From NCBI RefSeq assembly GCF_030684895.1, contig NZ_JAUXXP010000046.1, positions 62,001 to 126,000 on the forward strand: 64,000 bases of DNA, written 5' to 3'. Below, one piece after another: positions 44,542-55,707 of the stretch. Both the position numbers and the translations under genes were made by a program. Within the stretch, counting starts at the first letter, position 1; each line of letters opens with the position of its first letter. Source of the stretch: Pseudomonas sp. Its GTDB lineage: Bacteria > Pseudomonadota > Gammaproteobacteria > Pseudomonadales > Pseudomonadaceae. A model generated the notes under the pieces. The model had not been told where the DNA came from and made no database searches. It worked only from the letters and a program-made list of their open reading frames with translations.

Positions 44542-45600
44542 TCAACTGCCATCACGAAAGCGTGTCCATACGGCATCGCGGGTCGCGCTGTGTTTTTCCG
44601 GCAGGGTTTCCAGCGGGTGCAGGCGGCGTTTGGTGTCGCGGTCCGGGTAGAGATCCGGCTGATTGCGCAGGGTCTCGTCGAGAAACTCGCGGGAATCGGC
44701 GTTGCCGCTGGGGTACAGGGTTTCGGCGGTGATCAGTGCGGCAACCTTGGGTTGCATCAGGTAATCGATAAAGCGGTGCGCCAGGTCGACGCGCTTGGCG
44801 CTGCTGGGAATCACCAGGTTGTCGATAAACAGGATCGAACCCTCATCCGGCACTAGAAAGCGCACGGGCTGACCGGCATCCGCTGCGGCCAGTGCATCAC
44901 CGACCCAGGCCATGGCCACGCACAGCTTGCCCTGGTTGAGGTCGTCGATATAACGCTCGCTGTCGACGTAGCGCAGGTTCGGCCGCAAGTCATCCAGCAC
45001 CTGGCTGGAGCGCTCGATGCGGCTCGGTGCGCTGCGCGCCAGGCTCCGGCCCTGGTAGTTGAGCAGCAGGGTCAGGGTCTCGTCAGGAGCGTCCAGCACG
45101 CTGATGCCGCAAGTGGCCAGGCGCGAACTCTGCTCGGCATCGAACAGTAGGCTCCAGCTATTGGGCAGCGGCCCGCCAAAGGCTGCTTCGGCCTGTGGTG
45201 TGTTGATCGCCAGGCCGACTGCGCCCCACAGGTAGGGCAGTGCATGGCGGTTGGCCGGGTCGAGGGCGACCAGGGTGCTGAGCAGCTGCTTGTCGAGGTG
45301 CTTGCGGTTGGGCAGCAGGTTGAAATCCAGCGGCTGCAGGGTACCGCTTTTGATCATCGCCGGTAGGGCGTCATGTGACGGCACGGCCACGTCGATGGCT
45401 TCGCCGCTGGCCAGTAGCGCTGCCAGTTCATCGGCGGTGCTGTAGGTGTGGTAGTCGACGCGGATGCCGGTTTCAACCTCGAAATCCTTGAGCACCTGTG
45501 GGGCGATATAGTCGTTCCAGTTGTAGACGCGAATCACCTCTTCGGCGCTGGCCAGCAGCGGCGTCAGGGCAAGCAGCAGTGAGGCAAACAGGCGAGGCAT
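44542..45600 (-). CDS. Polyamine-type periplasmic binding protein, orphan (PotF family)
   Basis: 352 residues from ATG 45600, which has AGGAGA upstream. Signal peptide MPRLFASLLLALTPLLASA, then IRVYNWNDYIAPQVLKDFE and YDVA-type hinge motifs of PotD/PotF proteins. It is the third binding protein of the region, but is transcribed away from the import genes. In P. aeruginosa an equivalent gene lies beside spuI. Its ligand may differ from putrescine/spermidine. Confidence 0.92.
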   Translation of the reverse strand: MPRLFASLLLALTPLLASAEEVIRVYNWNDYIAPQVLKDFEVETGIRVDYHTYSTADELAALLASGEAIDVAVPSHDALPAMIKSGTLQPLDFNLLPNRKHLDKQLLSTLVALDPANRHALPYLWGAVGLAINTPQAEAAFGGPLPNSWSLLFDAEQSSRLATCGISVLDAPDETLTLLLNYQGRSLARSAPSRIERSSQVLDDLRPNLRYVDSERYIDDLNQGKLCVAMAWVGDALAAADAGQPVRFLVPDEGSILFIDNLVIPSSAKRVDLAHRFIDYLMQPKVAALITAETLYPSGNADSREFLDETLRNQPDLYPDRDTKRRLHPLETLPEKHSATRDAVWTRFRDGS

Positions 45601-45713
45601 GGAGATCTCCTGAATAGGGTGATGGCGCGTCAGCAGGAATGCGCGGCGCAGGTTGCCCGTCATCGCGCCGAGGCGTGAATAAAGGGCAGGTGCTGTGCAG
45701 CGTGTGGAATAGA

Positions 45714-45739
45714 AAACGCCGGCTCAAAGGCCGGCGTTT
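45714..45739 (-). terminator. Intrinsic terminator of spuI
   Basis: A 10-bp stem AAACGCCGGC / GCCGGCGTTT with a 6-base loop, followed on the minus strand by TTCTATT. It lies 11 bases after the spuI stop. Its symmetry would also allow weak use on the other strand. Confidence 0.8.
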
Positions 45740-45749
45740 GGGTGTTGCA

Positions 45750-47126
45750 TCAAACCGTGTGCAAGTACCAGTTGTATTCGAGGTCGGAGATCGAGTTTTC
45801 AAACTCGGCCAGCTCGCTTTCCTTGCAGGCGACAAAGATATCGATGTATTTCGGGTCGATATAACGCGCCAGCACTTCACTGTCGTCCAGCTCGCGCAGG
45901 GCATCGCGCAGGTTGTTCGGCAGGCTTTGTTCGTTCTGCTCGTAGGAGTTGCCTTCTACCGGTGCGTTTGGCTCGATCTTGTTGGTCAGGCCATGGTGTA
46001 TGCCTGCCAGCACGGCTGACATCAGCAGGTAAGGGTTGGCGTCGGCGCCGGCCACGCGGTGCTCGATGCGCACGGCGTCGGCCGTGTCATTGGGTACGCG
46101 CAGCGCTACGGTGCGGTTATCGATGCCCCAGCACGGCGAGTTCGGCACATAGTACTGTGCGCCGAAACGACGGTAGGAGTTGACGTTCGGGCAGAGGAAG
46201 GCCATCGAGGCTGGCATGGTTTCCAGCACGCCGCCAATGGCGTGGCGCAGGGCGTCGTTCTGTACCGGGTCGTCGCAGGCAAAGATGTTGTTGCCCTGCT
46301 TGTCGAGAATCGAGATATGCACGTGCAGCCCGTTACCCGCCTGATTGGGGTAGGGCTTGGCCATGAAGGTGGTGTCCATCTCATGGTCGTAGGCGATGTT
46401 CTTGATCAGGCGCTTGAGCAGCAGCGCGTGGTCGCAGGCCTTGATCGGGTCGGCGACGTGGTGCAGGTTGACCTCGAACTGCGCCGGGGCGCTTTCCTTG
46501 ACGATGGCGTCAGCAGGGATGCCCTGCTCCTTGGCGCCTTCGAGGATGTCCTGCAGGCATTCGGCATATTCGTCGAGGTCATCGATCAGGTACACCTGGG
46601 TCGACTGCGGGCGCTTGCCCGACAGTGGCGACAGCGGCGGCTGTGGGCGACCGTTCACGTTGGCCTGGTCGATCAGGTAGAACTCGATTTCAAAGGCTGC
46701 GCAAATGGTAAGGCCCAGTTCGTCGAACTTCGCAACCACCTGGCGCAACACTTCCCGTGGGTCGGCAAAGAACGGCTCGCCTTCCATTTCATGCATGGTC
46801 ATCAGCAGTTGCGCGGTTGGGCGCTTCTGCCATGGCTCATTGCACAGGGTGTTGGGGATGGGAAAGCAGACACGGTCGGCGTCGCCGATATCCAGACCCA
46901 GGCCGGTGCTTTCCACCGTCGAGCCGTTGATGTCCAGGGCGAATAGAGAAGCCGGGAGATTAATGCCGCGTTCGTAAACCTTATGCAGGCTCGCACGCTC
47001 GATACGCTTGCCGCGCACCACACCATTCATATCTGCGATCAGAAGGTCGACGAACAGGACCTCAGGATGTTTCTTAAGGAACGCGTTCGCTTCATTAAGC
47101 TGAACGGCACGCGGGGGTACCGACAT
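45750..47126 (-). CDS. spuI: Glutamylpolyamine synthetase, glutamine-synthetase family
   Basis: 458 residues. It ligates glutamate to a polyamine amino group with ATP, the first step of the gamma-glutamylation route. Glutamine synthetase fold: N-terminal beta-grasp (VLFVDLLIADMNGVVRGKRIERASL) and catalytic part with FEIEFYLID, AQFEVNLHH, GNGLHVHISI and FLCPNVNSYRRF. It diverges from spuA with a 276-base control region. Confidence 0.95.
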   Translation of the reverse strand: MSVPPRAVQLNEANAFLKKHPEVLFVDLLIADMNGVVRGKRIERASLHKVYERGINLPASLFALDINGSTVESTGLGLDIGDADRVCFPIPNTLCNEPWQKRPTAQLLMTMHEMEGEPFFADPREVLRQVVAKFDELGLTICAAFEIEFYLIDQANVNGRPQPPLSPLSGKRPQSTQVYLIDDLDEYAECLQDILEGAKEQGIPADAIVKESAPAQFEVNLHHVADPIKACDHALLLKRLIKNIAYDHEMDTTFMAKPYPNQAGNGLHVHISILDKQGNNIFACDDPVQNDALRHAIGGVLETMPASMAFLCPNVNSYRRFGAQYYVPNSPCWGIDNRTVALRVPNDTADAVRIEHRVAGADANPYLLMSAVLAGIHHGLTNKIEPNAPVEGNSYEQNEQSLPNNLRDALRELDDSEVLARYIDPKYIDIFVACKESELAEFENSISDLEYNWYLHTV

Positions 47127-47402
47127 GATGCAACACCTTTTTTGTTAAAAATATCAATCATGCAACTGCACGGGTGTGAGTCAATCTTAAACACCAGATG
47201 CTGTCAAGAGAGGCGCATTTTGCCCCAAAAGGGGGCTTGATGGCCAGTTTTAGGGCATTACAGGGCACTGCAGCCCTGCTGGAAGCCTTGTCTGCCGGGG
47301 TGCTCAGTCGGGTGTGTTCAATTTTTTACATGACTATTGTGAAAAAAAATGAACAAGGCTAAGCTCGGTCGAAACCCATAACAGCAATAAAACGGGTGTC
47401 TC
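47127..47402. promoter_or_regulatory. Divergent control region spuI / spuA
   Basis: 276 bases, AT-rich at both ends. The spuA-proximal part has a run ATTTTTTACATGACTATTGTGAAAAAAAA. A hairpin (GCCCC AAAA GGGGGC) lies near 47222-47236. Divergent polyamine-catabolism operons are usually induced by polyamines; I cannot place a regulator site with confidence. Confidence 0.5.
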
Positions 47403-48155
47403 ATGTCGCGCCAGCCGATTATCGGCGTTAGTGCCTGCACCAAGCAGATCGGGCACAACATCTACCACACCGCAGGCGATAAATACTTGCAGGCCATCGT
47501 TCAGGTGGTTGGCGGTATGCCCGTGATCATTCCCGCGCTGGGTGAGCAGCTTGATCAGGCTTACCTGTTGCAGCACCTCGATGGCCTGGTGTTTACCGGC
47601 TCGCCATCCAACGTTGAACCGCACCACTATGCGGGTGACGCCAGCGAACCCGGCACCGCCCATGACCCGGCGCGTGACAGTACAACCCTTCCCTTGATTA
47701 AAGCAGCAATTGCCGCCGGTATCCCGGTGCTCGGCATTTGTCGCGGCTTTCAGGAGATGAACGTGGCCTTCGGTGGTGCGTTGCACCAGCGTGTGCACGA
47801 GGTTGATGGGCTGATGGATCACCGCGAACCCGGTGATCTGCCTGCAGAACAGCAATATGGCCTGCGTCACGCGCTGCATGTGCAGCCGGGCGGGCTGCTC
47901 GCCGGCATCGGCTTGCCGGGCGAGATTCAAGTCAATTCCATTCATGGCCAGGGCGTTCAGCGTCTGGCGCCGGGCCTTCACGTAGAAGCACTGGCGCCTG
48001 ACGGGTTGATCGAAGCCTTCTCCGTCGAAGGTGCCAAAAGCTTCGCCTTGGGGGTGCAATGGCACCCTGAATGGCAGGTACGATCCAACCCGAATTATCT
48101 CGCCATCTTCCAGGCCTTTGGTGAGGCTTGCAGGAAGACGGCGGGGCAACGCTGA
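47403..48155 (+). CDS. spuA: Gamma-glutamyl-GABA hydrolase, class I amidotransferase-like
   Basis: 250 residues. It hydrolyses gamma-glutamyl-gamma-aminobutyrate to glutamate and GABA (PuuD type). The nucleophile Cys is in VLGICRGFQEMNVAFGG, and the His-Glu pair is in FALGVQWHPEWQ. It is first gene of the spuABCDEFGH run. Confidence 0.95.
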   Translation: MSRQPIIGVSACTKQIGHNIYHTAGDKYLQAIVQVVGGMPVIIPALGEQLDQAYLLQHLDGLVFTGSPSNVEPHHYAGDASEPGTAHDPARDSTTLPLIKAAIAAGIPVLGICRGFQEMNVAFGGALHQRVHEVDGLMDHREPGDLPAEQQYGLRHALHVQPGGLLAGIGLPGEIQVNSIHGQGVQRLAPGLHVEALAPDGLIEAFSVEGAKSFALGVQWHPEWQVRSNPNYLAIFQAFGEACRKTAGQR

Positions 48156-48198
48156 GCTGACTATATATAGGTCGGCTCTAACCAACCCTGAGGTCTCT

Positions 48199-49557
48199 AT
48201 GAGCACCAAATTAGACCAGCTTTCGAGCTGGCTGAAAGAACGCAAAATCACCGAAGTTGAATGCCTGATCAGCGATCTTACCGGCATTGCCCGTGGCAAG
48301 ATTTCGCCGACCAACAAGTTCCTCGACGAGAAGGGCATGCGCCTCCCCGAGAGTGTGCTGCTGCAAACCGTGACCGGCGACTACGTCGAGGACGACATCT
48401 ATTACGACCTGCTCGACGAGGCGGACATCGACATGTTCTGCCGCCCGGACGAGAACGCCGTGTTCCTCGTGCCTTGGGCCATCGAGCCGACTGCGATGGT
48501 GATTCACGACACCTTCGACAAGCAGGGCAACCCGATCGAGCTGTCGCCGCGCAACATCCTCAAGAATGTGCTCAAGCTCTACGCTGACAAGGGCTGGAAA
48601 CCAATCGTCGCGCCGGAAATGGAGTTCTACCTGACCAAACGCAACAGCGACCCGGACTTCCCCCTGGTCGCGCCGATGGGCCGTTCCGGGCGTCCGGAAG
48701 TGGGCCGTCAGTCGTTCTCCATCGATGCTGCCAACGAATTCGATCCGCTGTTTGAAGACGTCTACGACTGGTGCGAAATCCAGGGCCTGGACCTCGATAC
48801 GCTGATCCACGAAGACGGCCCGGCGCAGATGGAAATCAATTTCCGGCATGGCGAGGCCCTGCACCTGGCCGACCAGATCACCGTGTTCAAGCGCACCATG
48901 CGTGAAGCGGCGCTCAAGCACGACGTGGCCGCCACCTTTATGGCCAAGCCGATCACCGATCAGCCGGGCAGCGCGATGCACATTCACCAGAGCGTGGTGG
49001 ACATCAAGACCGGACAGAACCTGTTCTCCAATGCCGACGGCAGCATGAGCGAACTCTTCATGCACCATATCGGTGGCCTGCAGAAGTACATCCCTGAGCT
49101 GCTGCCGCTGTTCGCACCGAACGTCAACTCGTTCCGCCGCTTCCTGCCGGACACCTCGGCGCCGGTAAACGTCGAGTGGGGCGAAGAAAACCGCACCGTG
49201 GGCCTGCGTGTACCGGAAGCCACGCCGCAGAACCGCCGCGTGGAAAACCGCCTGGCCGGTGCCGACGCCAACCCGTATCTGGTGCTCGCCGCCTCCCTGT
49301 TGTGCGGCTATATGGGCATGGTCGACGGCTTGCAGCCGAGCGTCCCGGTCAAGGGCCGTGGTTATGAGCGGCGCAACCTGCGCCTGCCGATCACCATCGA
49401 GCACGCGCTGGAGCGCATGGAAGCCTGTAAGGATGCGGAGAAGTACCTGGGTGACAAGTTTATGCGTGGCTATGTCGCGGTAAAACGCGCCGAGCACGAG
49501 AACTACAAGCGGGTCATCAGTTCCTGGGAGCGTGAGTTCCTGCTTTTGTCGGTGTAA
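48199..49557 (+). CDS. spuB: Glutamylpolyamine synthetase, second GS-family paralogue
   Basis: 452 residues from ATG 48199; an upstream extension overlapping spuA was rejected. It has glutamine-synthetase-like domains: [56 protein letters not shown] and [11 protein letters not shown]. As a paralogue of SpuI, it shares its chemistry and is expected to differ in polyamine preference. Confidence 0.95.
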   Translation: MSTKLDQLSSWLKERKITEVECLISDLTGIARGKISPTNKFLDEKGMRLPESVLLQTVTGDYVEDDIYYDLLDEADIDMFCRPDENAVFLVPWAIEPTAMVIHDTFDKQGNPIELSPRNILKNVLKLYADKGWKPIVAPEMEFYLTKRNSDPDFPLVAPMGRSGRPEVGRQSFSIDAANEFDPLFEDVYDWCEIQGLDLDTLIHEDGPAQMEINFRHGEALHLADQITVFKRTMREAALKHDVAATFMAKPITDQPGSAMHIHQSVVDIKTGQNLFSNADGSMSELFMHHIGGLQKYIPELLPLFAPNVNSFRRFLPDTSAPVNVEWGEENRTVGLRVPEATPQNRRVENRLAGADANPYLVLAASLLCGYMGMVDGLQPSVPVKGRGYERRNLRLPITIEHALERMEACKDAEKYLGDKFMRGYVAVKRAEHENYKRVISSWEREFLLLSV

Positions 49558-49651
49558 CAGTCCGGTGGCTGGTGCGGGTATTCCTGCGCCAGCCGCTAAG
49601 AATTTTTATCGGGCTGCTGTAACCCGCAGCCTGTGTAAACAAGGTGTTGTT

Positions 49652-51025
49652 ATGAACAGTCAAGTGACCAACCCGAAAACCCGCGAGTGGCAGGCCATGA
49701 GCCGCGATCACCATCTCGCGCCGTTCAGCGATTTCAAACAGCTGGCGGAAAATGGGCCGCGCATCATCACCAAGGCCGACGGCGTGTACCTGTGGGACAG
49801 CGAGGGCAACAAGATCCTCGATGCCATGGCCGGGCTCTGGTGTGTGGCGATTGGTTATGGTCGCAAGGAACTGGCAGACGCCGCCGCGAAACAGATGCAG
49901 GAGCTGCCCTACTACAACATGTTCTTCCAGACCGCCACGCCGCCCGCGCTGGAACTGGCCAAGGCGATTTCCGAGCTGGCCCCGGCGGGCATGAACCATG
50001 TGTTCTTCACCGGTTCGGGTTCGGAAGGTAACGACACCATGCTGCGCATGGTGCGCCATTACTGGGCGATCAAGGGCCAGCCGAACAAGAAGGTGATCAT
50101 CAGCCGGGTTAACGGCTACCACGGCTCCACCGTGGCCGGTGCCAGCCTGGGCGGCATGAAGTACATGCACGAGCAGGGCGACCTGCCGATTCCGGGCATT
50201 GTGCATATCCCGCAGCCTTACTGGTTCGGTGAGGGCGGCGACATGAGCCCCGAAGCGTTCGGTATCTGGGCCGCCGACCAGCTGGAGCAGAAGATCCTCG
50301 AAGTCGGCGAAGAGAATGTCGCCGCCTTTATTGCCGAGCCGATCCAGGGGGCGGGCGGGGTGATCATCCCACCGGACAGCTACTGGCCGCGCATCCGCGA
50401 AATCCTCGCCAAGTACGACATTCTGTTTGTTGCCGATGAAGTGATCTGCGGTTTCGGCCGTACCGGCGAATGGTTCGGCAGCGACTATTTCGGTAATACG
50501 CCGCACATGATGACCATCGCCAAGGGCCTGACCAGCGGCTACATCCCCATGGGCGGGCTGATCGTGCGCGACGATATTGTCGAGGTGCTCAACCAGGGTG
50601 GCGACTTCAACCACGGCTTTACCTATTCCGGGCACCCGGTGGCCGCTGCGGTGGCCCTGGAAAACCTGCGCATCCTGCGTGAAGAGAAGATTGTTGAGCG
50701 AGTCAAGGCAGAAACGGCACCGTATTTGCAAAAGCGTCTACGTGAGCTGGCCGACCACCCGCTGGTCGGTGAAGTGCGCGGCGTTGGCATGCTGGGCGCC
50801 ATTGAGCTGGTGCAGGACAAAGCCAGCCGTACGCGTTTCGCCGCCGATGTCAGCGTTGGCATGGTATGCCGCAAGCACTGCTTTACTAACGGTCTGATCA
50901 TGCGCGCGGTGGGCGACACCATGATCATTTCGCCGCCGCTGGTAATCAGCTTTGCTGAGATCGACGAACTGCTGGAAAAGGCCCGTAAATGCCTCGACCT
51001 GACCGCTGCGGAGGTGCTGGTTTAA
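49652..51025 (+). CDS. spuC: Polyamine (putrescine):pyruvate aminotransferase
   Basis: 457 residues from ATG 49652. Class III omega-aminotransferase with the PLP lysine Lys291 in [34 protein letters not shown] at the phosphate site and [14 protein letters not shown] with the PLP-binding Asp. It transfers an amino group from putrescine or related amines to pyruvate in Pseudomonas. Confidence 0.95.
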   Translation: MNSQVTNPKTREWQAMSRDHHLAPFSDFKQLAENGPRIITKADGVYLWDSEGNKILDAMAGLWCVAIGYGRKELADAAAKQMQELPYYNMFFQTATPPALELAKAISELAPAGMNHVFFTGSGSEGNDTMLRMVRHYWAIKGQPNKKVIISRVNGYHGSTVAGASLGGMKYMHEQGDLPIPGIVHIPQPYWFGEGGDMSPEAFGIWAADQLEQKILEVGEENVAAFIAEPIQGAGGVIIPPDSYWPRIREILAKYDILFVADEVICGFGRTGEWFGSDYFGNTPHMMTIAKGLTSGYIPMGGLIVRDDIVEVLNQGGDFNHGFTYSGHPVAAAVALENLRILREEKIVERVKAETAPYLQKRLRELADHPLVGEVRGVGMLGAIELVQDKASRTRFAADVSVGMVCRKHCFTNGLIMRAVGDTMIISPPLVISFAEIDELLEKARKCLDLTAAEVLV

Positions 51026-51118
51026 GGTTTAATAATCTTTGGTTTCAGATGCTTACGTCTGAAAGTTGTCAACCGGGGGTGACCTTGCCAGACTGCGCCA
51101 GTGCGTAGGTCAGGCTCG

Positions 51119-51153
51119 CCGGAAGGTGCTGCAGATGGCTGCGCATCTTCCGG
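51119..51153 (+). other. Hairpin in the spuC-spuD gap
   Basis: A 35-base palindrome (CCGGAAG ... CTTCCGG with an imperfect inner stem) lies 30 bases before the spuD ATG. A smaller hairpin (TTTCAGA/TCTGAAA, 51043-51064) lies just after spuC. They could mark a transcript processing or attenuation point before the highly expressed binding-protein gene. Confidence 0.5.
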
Positions 51154-51182
51154 AAACGACTACAACAACAGGAGCTGTACGC

Positions 51183-52280
51183 ATGAACACATTCGGCAAA
51201 ACCCTTCTCGCGTTGTCCCTTGCTGGGGCTGTGGTAAGTGCCGCGCACGCGGATAACAAGGTCCTGCACGTTTACAACTGGTCCGACTACATCGCAGAAG
51301 ACACCCTCGACAACTTCCAGAAGGAAACCGGCATCAAGGTCGTCTACGACGTCTTTGACAGCAACGAAACCCTGGAAGCCAAACTGCTGGCCGGCAGCTC
51401 CGGTTATGACATCGTGGTGCCGTCCAACCCGTTCCTGGCCAAGCAGATCAAGGCCGGTGTGTTCCAGAAGCTGGATAAGTCCAAGCTGTCGAACTGGGAA
51501 AACCTCGACAAGGGCCTGCTCAAGGCACTCGACCCGAGCGACCCAGGCAATCTGTATTCGATCCCTTACATGTGGGGCACCATCGGCATCGGTTACAACG
51601 TCGACAAGGTCAAGGCGGCACTGGGCGAAGACGCTCCGGTCAATTCCTGGGACCTGGTGTTCAAACCGGAAAACATTGCCAAGCTGAAAGACTGCGGCGT
51701 GTCCTTCCTTGATTCGCCGACCGAAATCATCCCGGCGGCGCTCAACTACCTGGGCTTCAAACCGGACAGCACCGATGCTGGCGAGCTGAAGAAAGCCGAA
51801 GAGCTGTTCCTCTCGATCCGCTCCTCGACGTCCTACTTCCACAGCTCCAAGTACATCGGCGACCTGGCCAACGGCAATATCTGTGTGGCCATCGGCTACT
51901 CGGGTGACCTGTACCAGTCCAAGTCCCGTGCTGAAGAAGCCAAGAACGGCGTGAACATCTCCTACAGCATCCCCAAAGAAGGTGCTGGCAGTTTCTTCGA
52001 CATGATGGCCATTCCGGCTGACGCGAAAAACGTCGAAGCCGCTCACGTGTTCCTCAACTACCTGCTCAAGCCAGAGGTCATGGCCAGCATCACCAACTTC
52101 GTGCAGTTCCCCAACGGTAACGCCGCGGCCACCCCGCTGGTTGACGAGGCGCTGCGCACCGATCCGGGCATCTACCCGGACGCGGCCACCATGGCCAAGA
52201 TCTACACCTTCCCGGATCTGCCAGCGAACGCGCAGCGCGCAATGAACCGCAGCTGGACCAAGATCAAATCGGGTCGCTGA
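51183..52280 (+). CDS. spuD: Putrescine-type periplasmic binding protein
   Basis: 365 residues from ATG 51183. Signal peptide with cleavage near SAAHA-DN. PotF/PotD family with [33 protein letters not shown] and [25 protein letters not shown], aromatic and acidic residues of the polyamine pocket. Tandem paralogue of SpuE. It delivers to SpuFGH. The putrescine assignment comes from the P. aeruginosa orthologue. Confidence 0.94.
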   Translation: MNTFGKTLLALSLAGAVVSAAHADNKVLHVYNWSDYIAEDTLDNFQKETGIKVVYDVFDSNETLEAKLLAGSSGYDIVVPSNPFLAKQIKAGVFQKLDKSKLSNWENLDKGLLKALDPSDPGNLYSIPYMWGTIGIGYNVDKVKAALGEDAPVNSWDLVFKPENIAKLKDCGVSFLDSPTEIIPAALNYLGFKPDSTDAGELKKAEELFLSIRSSTSYFHSSKYIGDLANGNICVAIGYSGDLYQSKSRAEEAKNGVNISYSIPKEGAGSFFDMMAIPADAKNVEAAHVFLNYLLKPEVMASITNFVQFPNGNAAATPLVDEALRTDPGIYPDAATMAKIYTFPDLPANAQRAMNRSWTKIKSGR

Positions 52281-52310
52281 TGCCATAACGGCAAAAGGCC
52301 ATAGCCCTAA

Positions 52311-53456
<1,146 letters not shown>

Positions 53457-53474
53457 GCGGAAGCTGAAACACAG

Positions 53475-53502
53475 CGTACGGCAGGCCTGGCCTGACCGTA
53501 CG
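53475..53502 (+). other. Hairpin in the spuE-spuF gap
   Basis: CGTACGGcAGGCC paired with GGCCTgaCCGTACG. It lies 19 bases after spuE and about 70 before spuF. It could separate the abundant binding-protein message from the ATPase/permease part. Confidence 0.5.
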
Positions 53503-53569
53503 GCCCGCTGCGCCATGCGCGGCAGATTTTATTCGGGTCAGTGACCCAATTCTTGCGGGAGTTTTGGTA

Positions 53570-54712
53570 ATGGCAGTTGCTTCCAGTGCCTATAAAAAGG
53601 TTCTCGAGGGTGATCAGCAACCGAAAGAGGTGCTGGTCAAGATCGAGCGTGTGACCAAGAAATTTGATGAAACCATCGCCGTTGATGACGTGTCGCTGAC
53701 GATCAATAAGGGTGAAATCTTCGCCCTGCTCGGCGGCTCCGGCTCGGGTAAATCGACCCTGCTGCGCATGCTCGCCGGCTTCGAGCGTCCGACCGAAGGG
53801 CGCATTCTGCTCGACGGTGAAGACATTACCGACCTGCCGCCGTACGAGCGGCCGATCAACATGATGTTCCAGTCCTACGCGCTGTTCCCGCACATGAGCG
53901 TGGCGGACAACATCGCCTTCGGCCTCAAGCAGGACAAACTGTCGAAAGCCGAAATCGACGCCCGCGTCGAAGAGATGCTCAAGCTGGTGCACATGACCCA
54001 GTACGCCAAGCGCAAGCCGCATCAGCTTTCCGGCGGCCAGCGTCAGCGCGTGGCCCTGGCTCGTTCGCTGGCCAAGCGGCCGAAGCTGCTGCTGCTCGAC
54101 GAACCCATGGGTGCTCTGGACAAGAAGCTGCGTTCGCAGATGCAGCTTGAGCTTGTCGAGATCATCGAGCGGGTCGGCGTGACCTGCGTGATGGTGACCC
54201 ACGACCAGGAAGAGGCCATGACCATGGCCCAGCGCATCGCCATCATGCACCTGGGCTGGATCGCCCAGATCGGCAGCCCGGTGGACATCTACGAAACCCC
54301 AACCAGCCGTCTGGTCTGCGAATTTATCGGCAACGTCAACCTGTTCGACGGCCAGGTGGTCGAGGACATGGAAGGCCACGCGCTGATTGCCAGCCCCGAT
54401 CTGGAACGCAATATCTACGTCGGCCACGGCGTCAGCACCTCGGTGCAGGACAAGAGCATCACCTACGCCATTCGCCCGGAAAAACTGCTGGTTACCACCG
54501 AGCAGCCAAGCTGCGAATACAACTGGTCGCGCGGTACCGTGCACGACATCGCCTACCTTGGCGGCCACTCGGTATTCCACGTGCTGCTGCCAAGCGGCAA
54601 GGTGGTGCAGTCCTTTGTTGCCAACGCCGAGCGGCGTGGTGCCCGACCTACCTGGGACGATGAAGTGTTCGTCTGGTGGGAGGACGATAGCGGGGTGGCA
54701 TTGCGCTCATGA
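53570..54712 (+). CDS. spuF: Polyamine ABC transporter ATPase
   Basis: 380 residues from ATG 53570. Walker A GGSGSGKSTLL (Lys61), signature LSGGQRQRVALARSLA, Walker B LLLLDEPMGALD and the H-loop in MVTHDQEEAMT. A C-terminal TOBE-like regulatory domain follows (about 265-380). It powers import through SpuG/SpuH. Confidence 0.95.
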   Translation: MAVASSAYKKVLEGDQQPKEVLVKIERVTKKFDETIAVDDVSLTINKGEIFALLGGSGSGKSTLLRMLAGFERPTEGRILLDGEDITDLPPYERPINMMFQSYALFPHMSVADNIAFGLKQDKLSKAEIDARVEEMLKLVHMTQYAKRKPHQLSGGQRQRVALARSLAKRPKLLLLDEPMGALDKKLRSQMQLELVEIIERVGVTCVMVTHDQEEAMTMAQRIAIMHLGWIAQIGSPVDIYETPTSRLVCEFIGNVNLFDGQVVEDMEGHALIASPDLERNIYVGHGVSTSVQDKSITYAIRPEKLLVTTEQPSCEYNWSRGTVHDIAYLGGHSVFHVLLPSGKVVQSFVANAERRGARPTWDDEVFVWWEDDSGVALRS

Positions 54713-55620
54713 ACATTATCCGAAGCATCAGCCGCCGTATGCCCAAGGGCCGGCACCTGGTTATCGGGGTGCCGTTCCTCTGGCTGTTCCTGTTCTTTAT
54801 GTTGCCGTTCTTCATCGTGCTGAAGATCAGCTTCGCCGAAGCCGACGTGGCCATCCCGCCGTACACTGACGTGTACACCTGGGTGGAAAACAAATTCACC
54901 CTGGTGCTCAACCTGGGTAACTACATCTTCCTCAGTGAGGATGCGCTGTACCTGGCGGCCTATATGGGCTCGCTAAAGATGGCCACGATCAGCACCCTGC
55001 TCTGCCTGGTTATCGGCTTCCCGATGGCCTACGCCATTGCCCGTGCCGACAAGGACAAGCAGATGGTCCTGTTGCTGCTGATCATGATGCCGACCTGGAC
55101 GGCGATCCTGATCCGTGTGTATGCCTGGATGGGCATCCTCAGTAACAACGGCCTGCTCAACGCCTTCCTGATGTGGCTGGGGCTAATCAACGAGCCGCTG
55201 CAGATCCTCAACACCAACCTGGCGGTGTACATCGGTATCGTCTATTCGTACCTGCCCTTTATGATCCTGCCGCTGTTCGCCAACCTGGTAAAACACGACC
55301 AGAGCCTGCTGGAAGCGGCCGCGGACTTGGGGTCGAGCACCTACAACAGCTTCTGGAAAATCACCGTGCCGCTGGCCAAGAACGGCATCATTGCCGGTTG
55401 CATGCTGGTGTTTATCCCGGTGGTCGGTGAGTTCGTGATTCCGGAACTGCTCGGCGGCCCGGAGACCCTGATGATCGGCAAGGTGCTGTGGCAGGAGTTC
55501 TTCAACAACCGCGACTGGCCGGTTGCCTCTGCTCTGGCTGTGGTGATGCTGGCGATCCTGATCGTGCCCATCATTCTGTTTAACCGCAACCAAGCTAAAG
55601 AAATGGAGGGTCGGCCATGA
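54709..55620 (+). CDS. spuG: Polyamine ABC transporter permease (PotB/PotH type)
   Basis: 303 residues with six membrane helices and the EAA coupling loop (LLEAAADLGSSTYNSFWKITVPL). ATGA overlap with spuF shows coupling. Its last codons, from ATC ATT CTG TTT AAC onward, are partly repeated just downstream. Confidence 0.95.
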   Translation: MNIIRSISRRMPKGRHLVIGVPFLWLFLFFMLPFFIVLKISFAEADVAIPPYTDVYTWVENKFTLVLNLGNYIFLSEDALYLAAYMGSLKMATISTLLCLVIGFPMAYAIARADKDKQMVLLLLIMMPTWTAILIRVYAWMGILSNNGLLNAFLMWLGLINEPLQILNTNLAVYIGIVYSYLPFMILPLFANLVKHDQSLLEAAADLGSSTYNSFWKITVPLAKNGIIAGCMLVFIPVVGEFVIPELLGGPETLMIGKVLWQEFFNNRDWPVASALAVVMLAILIVPIILFNRNQAKEMEGRP

Positions 55621-55707
55621 AGCAGTTCCCTGGCATAGCCTCCATCATTCTGTTTAACCGGCTTTCCACCCAGAATCGGGCCAAAGAGATGGAGGGTCGA
55701 CCATGAA
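55570..55707 (+). repeat. Tandem partial duplication of the spuG tail and spuH start signal
   Basis: ATCATTCTGTTTAACCG ... AAAGAAATGGAGGGTCGGCC-ATGAAGC (55570-55623) is followed by a second version ATCATTCTGTTTAACCG ... AAAGAGATGGAGGGTCGACC-ATGAAGC (55644-55709). Both carry the same GGAGGGTCG ribosome binding site followed by ATG AAG C. The second copy has 12 extra bases inside. Confidence 0.85.
55617..55706 (+). CDS. 29-codon mini-gene between spuG and spuH
   Basis: ATG 55617 overlaps the spuG stop (ATGA), has GGAGGG upstream, and codes for a 29-residue peptide (MKQFPGIASIILFNRL and the spuG tail again). It ends in a TGA that overlaps the spuH ATG in the same ATGA manner. The peptide is a product of the local duplication. 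It probably serves to carry ribosomes from spuG to spuH rather than as a protein. Confidence 0.4.
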   Translation: MKQFPGIASIILFNRLSTQNRAKEMEGRP

